The position numbers were made by a program, and so were the translations under genes. Of a DNA stretch of 64,000 nt, positions 19,874-29,483 are shown piece after piece (positions within the stretch are counted from its first letter, which is position 1; each line of letters opens with the position of its first letter). The notes beneath the pieces were generated by a model. It ran no database searches, was not told the origin of the DNA, and was given only the letters and a program-made list of their open reading frames with translations. This DNA comes from Dipodascopsis uninucleata var. uninucleata (lineage: Eukaryota > Ascomycota > Lipomycetes > Lipomycetales > Lipomycetaceae): contig JAJLTO010000005.1 of assembly GCA_030568195.1 (NCBI GenBank), forward strand, positions 682,001 through 746,000, in the 5' to 3' direction.

Positions 19874-21537
19874 ATGACGATTGAAACGACAAGGTGAGTG
19901 GCGAGATCAAGTTAACTGTTACGATACGATATCTGCAGATATATAATATAAGAACCGTGGATATAGCATTATATGCTGAGTGTACCTACTGACTGAGAAT
20001 TTATTGATTTAGTGGCGCTTCTCGGCGGACATCAACATTCGTGGATACGGATAGCTTCGAATGGCATCCTGCGAGAGTAACCATAAAACATTGGCAGCTT
20101 AGAGATCTAGTCTGCAAGACATCTGTGCCAAATGAGGTAATGTACGTTAGTGATCGCACTGTATGCAGCCTAGATCTTCGTAAGGGCAATATAAGGACCG
20201 CGGTAGAATTTGATTTCGAGCCCAGATGCATGGCAGCTGATTTCGGAGTTGTAGCAGCGGGCGGGATGTATCGAGGGCAGATAGGTATTGCTCGCCGTCA
20301 ACGCGACCCTGATTCGAAGCTGGATGATGTGCATGAGGCTACACAGACAGCAACAGTATTTGAATTAGGTGGATCTATCAACAACTCGATCAGCTTGTAC
20401 AAACCCGGCAGTTCAAGCGTACATGCACTTGTCTGTAACAACGATCATACGCTTCGTGTTTTAGATATTCGTGACAGCAGATACACTCTTGTTGACACCG
20501 TCCAAATGAGAGTACCTCTAAATCATGCCAGTATTTCTCCAGATCGCAAGACTATTATTGCTTGCGGCGACTCAGCTCAGTTATTTATGTTTCATCCTGA
20601 CGAGGGTATCTCTGACCATATTTGGGCACATAATTCTACATTGTCTACTTCAGGTGATGCCGGGTTCTCTACGGCTTTCAATTCTTCTGGAACGTTGTTT
20701 GCAGTAGCATCACAAGATGGAAAAGCTAGTGTATATGATAGTCGGTATTTGCAAACTTATTCTGATAGCACAGGCGCGCAAACGACAGAGCCGCTTATAC
20801 ATGTTATCTCAACTAGGCCTCGTGAAGGAGCAGGCGCATTTAGATGCCTCAAGTTTTCTACTGGTGCTGAAGACCTTCTGATGATTGCGGAGCAGACTGG
20901 TTTAGTTCATGTAGTCGATGCAAGACGATTGGAAGATTCCCAGGTGCTGGAGATACCTTATGATACAAGACGAAGGAGAGTTTCGCGTGAGAATCGTCGC
21001 GGACACGGTAGCACTTCATCCAGACCTACGTCATCTGGCTCAGCCTTTATCAGATCTGCTAGTGGCCGTAATGATAGTACGGCTTTAATAGGACAAAGTC
21101 CATCTGCTCGTGGTAGCCGAAGAAGATTGTTTGGGATTGGAGCGGTTGATATGGTGGATGCCGCTTCGGTATCACAAACTGGTCAACGAATTGAAGCTAA
21201 TACCAGTACATCCGAAGAAATTAGTGGATCTCGAACGAGCATTCAAGATGCTGGTTTAATAGAAGAGGGTGATCGTGGTGGATGTGAAGAGCAAGCCTCC
21301 GAGGTCGAGGCAGAAAATGATGATCATTTCTATACGAGAGATCCTGATTTGGATAGGGAACTTACATATACTGGATACTATGACCAACGAGGATTTGAAC
21401 GGGAGAAAGAAATCGCGGGTATTTCGTGGGATAGCGAAGATGGTGGATCGATCGTCGTAGGTTGGGATCGTGGCATCGGCAAGTGGTCCATCGATAAATG
21501 GAGTCGACGCGTCTTCCCGTCTTATTCCATGCGATAG
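19874..21537 (+). CDS. WD40-repeat protein with DUF2415, two exons
   Basis: Exon 1 (19874-19893) is only 20 nt (MTIETTS...). After a 119-nt intron (donor GTGAGT, acceptor TTTAG) exon 2 (20013-21537) continues in frame, 514 residues. A start at Met 20041 would also work but would drop about 16 residues. Body: a beta-propeller-like region (residues ~30-310) with CSLDLRKGNIRTAVEFDFEPRCMAAD, LRVLDIRDSRY and FAVASQDGKASVYDSR, then LKFSTGAEDLLMIAEQTGLVHVVDAR, the short DUF2415 motif. A Ser/Arg-rich disordered region (~315-440) is followed by a conserved tail (AGISWDSEDGGSIVVGWDRGIGKWSID). The family is fungal and its function is not established. The propeller suggests a scaffold. Confidence 0.8.
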
Positions 21538-23620
21538 CCGTTGTAACACAGCATCTATTACTTTCATTATTTCTTACCAGAAGAGGGAGGCGAGGTGGGG
21601 GCGGGGGGGGAAGGTGGTTACGGTTCTTTTTAAAATTTGGAAAGGCAAAATGTCTCTTTCTTCCAAGCACCTCCAACTATCAGAAGTATTTCACTAGAAG
21701 TTAGCAGAGGCATTTCTAAAGCTAATTTAATAATATTGTTTGAAAGTACATCATTAGTTACTTTTTGATTTTTTTATTTTCTTCCGTTGTGGATTTTATT
21801 TCAAATTTATTCTTATATTCATTTCATTACTATTCGTGCGTATCTAGGCTATCATTATTACTGTTATTGTTATTTCAATGCTGGTTGATTGTTTTCGGGG
21901 CGTAAGAATGGACCAGGAGAGCATTTATGAATTTATGACTCATGTATCTATGTAGGTATCATTGTAATTATGTATAAATGAACATTTAAATGTCATTTCA
22001 TTATCTAATTGTCTGGCATATATCTATTGTAGACAATAATCAAGCGCGCTGACCGTAAGACGGGAGAAAAGATCTTGTTTTTGACTGTTTTCGTGCAACT
22101 CTGGTTCCTATTAAACCTGTTGCTTATAAAATATAATTACAGATAAGTGTTCAAAATAGTATCCCAGATTACTAGGAATATTAACAAGGATCTATGCTTG
22201 ACTGATTTAAGGATAATACATAATTGTGGAGCTCATGCCAATATGGCTCATAGTAGCAACGAACCCTATGCGCTTCAAAGCGTATATTTTCAGCATTTAC
22301 ATATGTGAAAATGAAGAAATGCTGGAGACCTACGTCGGCATTCATTTTCGTTTCTCGGCATTCGTTTCAGACACCGACCCGTCCACATTTGTTCTAGAGC
22401 GTTTAAATGAAAATATATTGATAATCACCGAGAAAGTCTAATAATGGAGTATGCTTAGTTTGTAAGAAAACAGGTAGTAGTCGGTATGTATACAACAACA
22501 AAAAACTAAAAAAATTGCACTATATAGGTCGAAAAGGTTCTTCTCCTCTGAGTTTTCTCAAAATGAGATATTAGCAGTCGGTTTGTAGTTTTCATCGTTA
22601 AGATCTGGACCTTCACTCCACTTGTCATGATATCTTCAATACAGCAATTATGTTTGAGGCGTCACTAATTAACAGTTAAATGAAACGATAGATTTCACAT
22701 ATAAATGTAGAATGAATTAATTATTTCGTTTATTTATGCTGGCTAGTTACTAGACCACCGATTCGCAGATCAGAAAGATCTTAGCTTTTATGATTAACCA
22801 GTTTTTCGACCATTTTTCCCTTCAATAGTAGATCGCTCATTGCTGATTGTTGCGTGGACTATAATCTGACACTATCAGGGATGTGTTGGAACATTCTCAG
22901 ACTTTTCTGAGTTAAACTAGAATAATTCTGTCAGCGCTAAAAGAGAATAATGAAGTACGGCGGTTATAAAAAGAACTATATTCTGGAAGCTACATACAGG
23001 CTCTGAGTCCTATGTCTAGAGGCTCTATATCTGCAACTGGAAAGTTTCGAGTAATTCCGAGTACAAATTAGAGCGAACACATATAGTCATATCTTTTTGT
23101 ATACTTTGCATGTCTCTTCCAAATTTACAGCCAACCACTCACTTCCCTTCTCTCTCTTTAGATTCTGTAAGGCTCTCGACAGCCTAAAAGAAAAATTCCG
23201 GTTTGGGCCTTTTGTGTATGATCTCAGGTGGTGTAAATTACCAGGCGGCTTATCTTGCTTTGTTGATTTCTCGCCCGGAAATGCACACGAACTCTACGGA
23301 AGACGCATACACGGAAGACATACACCATGGTACACAGCGCTCAGAAGAGAATAAGTAAAATAACTAGATATAGAGATAACTGTGCAAACGGTTCTGTAGC
23401 CATTTATTCGTCTAGTCGTCTGCTCGCTAAACCTGCTTGAAGATTGAGTGCAATGGACACCGACACATACGACATCAAGAATGGACTAGATATAACTACA
23501 CAACGACTGGCAGAACTATACAGGCTAGCGATTCAGCCTCGAAATAGTCTTTGGTGAAGGACGTAAAAGAACAACGGGCGATGTACCGTGAAAACAACAC
23601 ATAACGACTTCGTGCCGTCT

Positions 23621-23771
23621 AGAGCAGAGCAACGCCTTCTGCGCTACGGCTCTTTGCCTTGAACCTAGTAAAGTCAAAGCCCTGCTCTGTCCAAAGAGGC
23701 ATGGAGGTGCTGCAGCTCTGACAGCGCAGTTACGCAACTGCTTCTCTTTAGCAGTTAGATCGTTCACCTCC
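23621..23771. ncRNA. Possible structured RNA or stem-rich segment (weak)
   Basis: Two neighbouring segments of 68 and 69 nt are each closed by a perfect 7-bp stem: AGAGCAG/CTGCTCT (23621-23627 with 23682-23688) and GGAGGTG/CACCTCC (23703-23709 with 23765-23771). Inside the second, GCAGTT-ACGC-AACTGC forms a 6-bp hairpin. The size resembles tRNA, but no A-box, anticodon-loop geometry or TTCRA loop is present, so I do not call tRNAs. Chance complementarity in G+C-rich DNA remains possible. Confidence 0.15.
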
Positions 23772-24357
23772 AAGTCTAGAAGACGGGACTATTTCTACAA
23801 CCGCATTATTCAATTTACTAAATAACTGCCCATGGATCTCGATCGAGGGTCCAGCACGGCTCCGCGCCACCATGATTCACAAAATAACTGCCTTCAGACA
23901 TATTGCATAGCGACTTATGCTTCTTGAGAATCCAGACAAGCAAATGAAGGGATATAAGGCTGACAAAATTAAATTTCGGATTATCTCTTTATCCTTAATT
24001 TCTGTCTCTTTCTAGACACCTTAAAATATATAGAGTTTGGTTCAACAGGGCCAGAGACGCAGGTAGATCAGGACTATACCTTACAGCGTTAGTGGATTTT
24101 ACGAAAGTTGATAGTTACTAGTGGTAGTGGCGCTTAGCAAAACATTCTAATTTCTGTTATGTACAGCTGTGTACATTTCTTTGTATTCAGATACATTCTA
24201 TTACTGGATTGTATACTAAGATTTACGTAACATATTTAGGTATATGAGCTTGTACCAACTATCATATGTACGCTATAATTAATATTGATGTACATGCATC
24301 TAAATTGATATACATTTATATAATACAGAAGACAAACTGAGAGCATACTAAAGTTAG

Positions 24358-24636
24358 ATGAACCATTCTTCCTTGAACAGAGTACTGCTAGCTTTTATTA
24401 TTCTTTGTACGACTTTTACGCCTCCAAAGAACCTACCGATAAATCCATACGGCAGCAAATTATCTTCTTCAACAAAAGAAAAGCCAAATGAAAGAATTTT
24501 GCTAAAAGAAGGTAAAAAACAAGAAGAAGTGATACAGAAAGCTGTAAGCGGAAGTAAAAACACTCTTACGCTGTTGTTGACGGTGGTTTTAGTCGGTCGG
24601 CTGTGTTGGCCTTCTTATGATAACTGTATAAAATAA
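24358..24636 (+). CDS. Hypothetical 92-residue protein, two hydrophobic segments (doubtful)
   Basis: ATG-initiated frame. The N-terminus NRVLLAFIILCTTF is hydrophobic, the middle is lysine-rich, and NTLTLLLTVVLVGRLCW near the C-terminus could span a membrane. I recognise no family. In AT-rich DNA a frame of this length is not rare, and an antisense frame covers part of it. It is listed because it is the only ATG frame above 80 codons in the 3.5-kb gap. Confidence 0.2.
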   Translation: MNHSSLNRVLLAFIILCTTFTPPKNLPINPYGSKLSSSTKEKPNERILLKEGKKQEEVIQKAVSGSKNTLTLLLTVVLVGRLCWPSYDNCIK

Positions 24637-25069
24637 ACATCATCATAGTGAACGTTACTAGCAGCATATAGTAAGAATCTTGATTCTGCATAACCTTCCT
24701 CTCAACTCGAATCTCGTACAGTAACTGCGCCTTATTTTCAACGCATCTCCGGACAAGAAATTTTTTCAGACGGATTTACTAATATTAATTTACTCCTACA
24801 GTCTGCTGTCAGTCGCGGTTCTTCCTGTAACTCTTGCTGGCAACGTACTTTAAAGGATAGGAAAAGACTGACAGCTCTTTTGTATTTGCAGCATTTGAGG
24901 TGGTCAGATTTTTATCGACAAGATTTGGGCGTTAGGATAGCTGTGCAGTATTGACAGTTTTGTGTTTGGCGACTGCGGGCGTACGGTGCTCAATGTTTCT
25001 CTGTTATATGCGTGCTCAATTACAAATTAAAGGTCTGAACGCCTTTAGTTGGCTCAAACATCTCTAATC

Positions 25070-27158
25070 ATGTCCAAGAAGCCGGACTTCGTGTCACCTG
25101 CAAGTGATAGTGATGGGGGTGCTGAAAACGACATCGGTGCCGATGGTGCTACAGCCAACTCTGACGGAACAACAAGCAGTAAAACACCACATCGAAGAAC
25201 GCGATCTGGATGCTATACCTGCAGGCAGAGGCGAGTAAAGGTATGATGATCCTCCCCCTTTCCGATATTCTATTATTCTCTAGTTCTTTCATTCTAGGAG
25301 ATACAATTTTTGCGTATTGGCTACTTCTCACATTTTATCTTACATTGCGTGCGAGTATTCTAACAATCCGTTTTAGTGCGATGAGACTAGACCGCGATGC
25401 ATACGGTGTCAGAAAGGTAGTAGAGAATGCTCATTCCCAGAAAAGACTGTCTTAACGAGGAAACAGCGATCGAGGCAGATGAAGCTATTGAAGAAGGCAG
25501 CTTCTGTAGCGGCAGCAGCAGCATCATCATCAACCTCACAATCAACAGAAGTTCCGAGCCATTCGACCACTATCAAGACTGAAATCGATCATCTCGAATC
25601 TACGTCACATACGTCCCCTGTCGTGAATCCGGCGTCGTCGTCTCTTCCTGTAACGGGCCTGAGCGATACATCAGAAGATGTATCCAACTCGATGTTGAAC
25701 ACACCTTCATCTCAGTTAGACAGTTCCCTTGGTGTTCCATCAGACTCTTCACATACAATCCTACCACAAATTGCCGATCCAGCTCAAATACCTTTCTTGA
25801 CAGAGCAGTTTCCCAATGTACACCCTGATATTGCGGCACTCATGCTATTTCATAGACAATACATAACACACTGTCATTATTTCATTTCCAACGATCCGAT
25901 TGATTTTTTCCAGCGGCTAACATATACAATTCCTTCGTCACCATCGTTAATGTATGCACTCGCTGCGTTTTCAGCATACCACTATGCTGTTAGATATGGA
26001 GAAATGTATCTTGAGAACATGTTTCATTATTACGAGTGCTGTGTGCGTTCTCTTCTCACTGATATCTCTGAACCTGATTTATATATACTGACGGCAATCA
26101 TAATCCTTTCACTAATTGAAGCCTATCTCGGAGACACTCTTAATGAGCTGGCGCATCAAAATGCAGTCTTTCACATGTTCCAAACCACCTACAACCTAGA
26201 TACTGCTTTTCAGACAGACATGCAGCTTTATTTTTTTTCGTGGCTACGATTTTTAGATTTACGGCAAGCTTTTGTATCAGGTGGTGATTTGCATCTGGAT
26301 TTAATATGGCAGGCGAGGCATCGCCAGATTATTCATTTAGTTCGCGAAGATACGGGTCAACCTACAGATATTATATATAGGCTACATAAATTCTTCATCA
26401 ATCTTGCCATCAATTTTGTCGATTTATATCATTTTGCGCAACGAGTCCAAAGAGGTGAATTGTCTCCAGTAAAGACCATGCGGCAAGGTGAGGTGCTACG
26501 ATCAACAATGATGGCATTATTCGAAACTATGGATCAATCAATTTTTGAGCTAGTAGATCCTCCACCAGATACTTTACTCTCAGATGAAGATCGCGAACTG
26601 GTTCCTCCATTGTGCTATAAGCATTGGCGAGTAGCTTATGCTATGATCATTTTTTATTCGTGGAAACTTTATTATTCTTCTTTTGTCGATAGGTCGCAAG
26701 ACCAAGAAGATCGATCTGATATGGCCCTAACTATTTGTCGGTGTGTTTCAGGATTAGAGGCAGTGAAGCACATTAATCGTGGGTGTTTAATTGTCGCTCA
26801 TAACTACATCTGCCTGGCAGCACCTCTTTTGAAACCACCCTATCGTAATTGGGCTCGTAGGAAATTAGCCCAGATACAGGCAGAAGGCTATAACTTCTCA
26901 GATCATTTCAGACATCAACTTGCAAAAACATGGCAAAATGAAGAACTCACGCGAGGTTGGCTCGAAGGTATCGATGCTCCAGCAGAGGCTGCATTTGGAG
27001 CAGCAATTCCTTTCGACAAATTGCTTCAGGTTAAGATTCCTCAGATCAATAAACAGAAAGAGCCTCTAGCCGCTGCGCTACGTGAATTCCGAGGAATATT
27101 TAATGCTATTAAGGTCGGAGAAGAAAGGAAAGGAAACTGGCGTTCCATCCATCAATAA
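25070..27158 (+). CDS. Zn2Cys6 fungal transcription factor, two exons
   Basis: Exon 1 25070-25240, exon 2 25377-27158, 650 residues; the 136-nt intron (GTATGA...TTTTAG) cuts the zinc cluster. Spliced, the cluster reads SGCYTCRQRRVK-CDETRPRCIRCQKGSRECSFP, giving the six cysteines that hold two zinc ions in Gal4-type DNA-binding domains. A basic linker (TRKQRSRQMKLLKK) and Ala/Ser-rich low-complexity stretch follow. The C-terminal ~400 residues, starting near PFLTEQFPNVHPDIAALMLFHRQYITHCHYF, resemble the helical fungal transcription-factor regulatory domain. The true start is taken as the ATG at 25070. Neighbours do not reveal targets, and I cannot assign an orthologue. Confidence 0.88.
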
Positions 27159-27860
27159 TAATCGGTAACCATCTAGAAATTGTAGGAAAATGGCGACATT
27201 TGATTATCATTGCAAAATATTTGTTTTCCAGGAGTTCGGCTTTATGACGTTTATGTTATTTTATTTTCCTTTCAAGACTTATCATAGGCTGATCTCTATT
27301 CTAAAATCATTTACTTAGATCAAGGGAATTTTTGAATAGACTGACAGCCAGATAATGCAGCCAAGAAAGATTTTTGTTAATGTATGAGTATTTCTGGATT
27401 ACTATCATTTAGTTCTTTCGTACTTCATATATTATGTACTTTTATCTGTAATATTTATTATTTACTATTGACCCTCACTACATTTCTTATAATAGCGCTT
27501 TCTCACATTTTACCTCCCGCTGTTTCTCTTAATGTCTTTCTACTTCTTTTCTTATCGTTGCTGATATTATCATTATCTGGTGATAATTTACGCTGTTTTT
27601 CTATTTTCAATTCTCTTCACGTTTATTTGTTTTGAACGTTCAAAAGCTTTTGGTGTTTGTTTTAAAATTTTCAGCAGAAAGATTAAAAGAGTAATTTTTT
27701 GCAAAATTATTTTCTTTTATTGACTATTGAAAGCTGTTATATATTTTTTTAGGTCAGTGATTCATATCAATTCAATTGATGAAGGTGAACACATCTCATC
27801 CTATGCTACTCTTATTTTTACGTCATCTTCCAAGATTTTCCAAGTTCACTTAGAGTTATA
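27159..27860. other. Convergent 3' flanks of the Zn2Cys6 gene and TDA10
   Basis: About 700 bp of T-rich sequence, as expected of 3' ends. The 83-codon frame at 27384 is hydrophobic only because of T-richness, and I do not support it. Confidence 0.5.
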
Positions 27861-28787
27861 TTACAATATTTCAATCCGAATTATTTCACGATTATCTCCC
27901 ATAATAAAACGAAGCATTCTATTTTTCATCTTTTCCATTTTATCCCTCCATAGAGCTCTACTACGAAGACCGTTCCAATACAGCTCGTAGCACGGCATAT
28001 AACCATTCACAAACTCTTTCACGGCATCGTCCGTCATTCCTCTACCATTGGTCCTTTTGCGCAGTTCATGCTCTTGCTGCATACGCCATTTGTATACTAT
28101 TTGCGCACCATTATCGTTATCGACGTCTAATAGGACAAATGCATCGAACGTGCTCCATATCTGATGATAAGACTTCAACTTTTCATTAATGGTTTTGATG
28201 TCATCAAGAGAATGCAATTTCATAAATTTATTGTTATCATTAGAATCAAGATTGTACTGATGTTCCAACTCCTGGTTTGTTACTGCCTGAAAACCCACAC
28301 ACCATCCTTCCAGCACAATGAGGTCAATCTTACTTTTGTCGACCGATGTCCACTCGGATATGTCCATACGATCACCGTTACCATCATATGCTGATTTATC
28401 GTACTTGGGCAGCTTCACCAAATCATCACCACCACTGGTGGTAAGCTGAGTAATTGTCTGTAGGCAGAGATCTATATCATGAGTGCTGGGTACTCCACGA
28501 TGTTGCAGCATTTTGTTCTGCGGGTTTTGTCTCGCTAATTCTTGTTGCTCCGCATATGTCAGGTAGCAGTCGTCAATAGAGAACACCGCAGTAGAACCAT
28601 CGGGCCGAGCAGTAATGAGTGACGAAACTAGCGTTGATTTCCCTGATCCTTGGAATCCAGCCAATCCTATAATCAAGGGACGATTTGTATCTCGTAATAG
28701 GAGCTGCGTGTTGATAAATTCCAACAGGCCAGGAAGTTTATCAGTCTCTTTTGATAGCATTTTCTTGATCTTAAGCTTTACACACAA
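27861..28787 (-). CDS. TDA10: Tda10/glycerate-kinase-like P-loop kinase
   Basis: Single exon, 308 residues (S. cerevisiae Tda10 290). The P-loop GLAGFQGSGKST (~42-53) is followed by STAVFSIDDCYLTYAEQQELA, HRGVPSTHDIDLC, LPKYDKSAYDGNGDR and the catalytic-region LIVLEGWCVGF, all typical of the YGR205W family, which is related to plant D-glycerate 3-kinase and to phosphoribulokinase. The C-terminal WRMQQEHELRKRTNGRGMTDDAVKEFVNGYMPCYELYW is also diagnostic. The substrate in fungi is not settled; glycerate phosphorylation is inferred from the plant enzyme. Met10 is an alternative start. It is divergent from FOX2 across a 696-bp promoter. Confidence 0.92.
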   Translation of the reverse strand: MCVKLKIKKMLSKETDKLPGLLEFINTQLLLRDTNRPLIIGLAGFQGSGKSTLVSSLITARPDGSTAVFSIDDCYLTYAEQQELARQNPQNKMLQHRGVPSTHDIDLCLQTITQLTTSGGDDLVKLPKYDKSAYDGNGDRMDISEWTSVDKSKIDLIVLEGWCVGFQAVTNQELEHQYNLDSNDNNKFMKLHSLDDIKTINEKLKSYHQIWSTFDAFVLLDVDNDNGAQIVYKWRMQQEHELRKRTNGRGMTDDAVKEFVNGYMPCYELYWNGLRSRALWRDKMEKMKNRMLRFIMGDNREIIRIEIL

Positions 28788-29483
28788 TCTCTAGATCTCG
28801 CATTTAAACGATTCTTCTGTATATGTTGTCTATAATGTATGTATTAGCCGCTTCTAATGACTTCTATAAGCTGAGACTCCTAGAACTGGACTCATATATT
28901 TTTCAGTAGATCGTTATGTATACTTTATCTGTTCAAGCGGAGAAGCCAGTCTCGAAACTGATGAGTTTAAACATTAGTCATTAGTCACAAGTCTGTATCG
29001 TATTATATAATATGCTTTATACTTTCGTCAAAAGTCACGTGATTAAATAACTTCATGAGAGATATGTGGCGGTGCAATGGAGGCTAATAGCGACTGTAAT
29101 AATCACGTTCATATGCGGTACCATACCCTTGTATATTAGTCAAAGTTTTCCGCTTATGTTGATGTCATACGTAAAGAGAACTCGGTCTACTATTATTTTC
29201 CGTAATAATCTTTATTATGGCCTCGGTTTATGATGTACCTATGATTTTCATAACCCCACCAACCAATGCCGGATTCAAATGCAGACAATATTTAGTAGCA
29301 CATGAACGATCCCCACACTATATAACAACTCTTAGTTTCTTGTTCTCATAGTATACACTGTTGAATACAGATTTGCACTTTTAAACAATCATACATTATA
29401 CGAATATTACAATCTACGGCGTAGCTTCGTAAAACTCAAAAACTCAAGAATATCCTTAAGGAACCCGGGGTTGAATATATATA
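28788..29483. promoter_or_regulatory. Bidirectional promoter between TDA10 and FOX2
   Basis: Notable words: TCACGTGA palindrome (29035-29042), ATGTGGCGGTGCAA (29064-29077), AATCACGTTC (29101-29110) and CCTCGG (29221-29226). The 14-mer and 10-mer recur in the same order before PDH1. CCTCGG is the core site of the FarA/FarB/Ctf1 fatty-acid regulators known from filamentous fungi and some yeasts, and lies 258 bp before FOX2. Binding is inferred from the words alone. Confidence 0.5.

Larger units (their letters stand above)
21538..25069. other. 3.5-kb gene-poor region upstream of the Zn2Cys6 gene
   Basis: No recognisable gene. Small open frames at 22226-22441 and 23097-23354 lack an ATG start or family features. 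A 92-codon ATG frame at 24358 is listed separately. The stretch 23.1-23.9 kb has clearly higher G+C than its surroundings and two adjacent self-complementary segments (23621-23688, 23703-23771). I saw no tRNA B-box, snRNA, RNase P or SRP signature. A long regulatory region before a transcription-factor gene is common in yeasts and is the simplest reading. Confidence 0.4.

Noticed and set aside
23703-23771. tRNA gene
   Set aside because: Acceptor-like stem and size fit, but the A-box, 7-base anticodon loop and TTCRA loop are missing.
23525-23773. Minus-strand 82-codon frame in the gene-poor region
   Set aside because: It starts at TTG, has no recognisable domain and overlaps the stem-forming segments.
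27384-27635. 83-codon hydrophobic frame after the Zn2Cys6 gene
   Set aside because: T-rich 3' flank sequence always translates as Phe/Leu/Ile; no other coding evidence.
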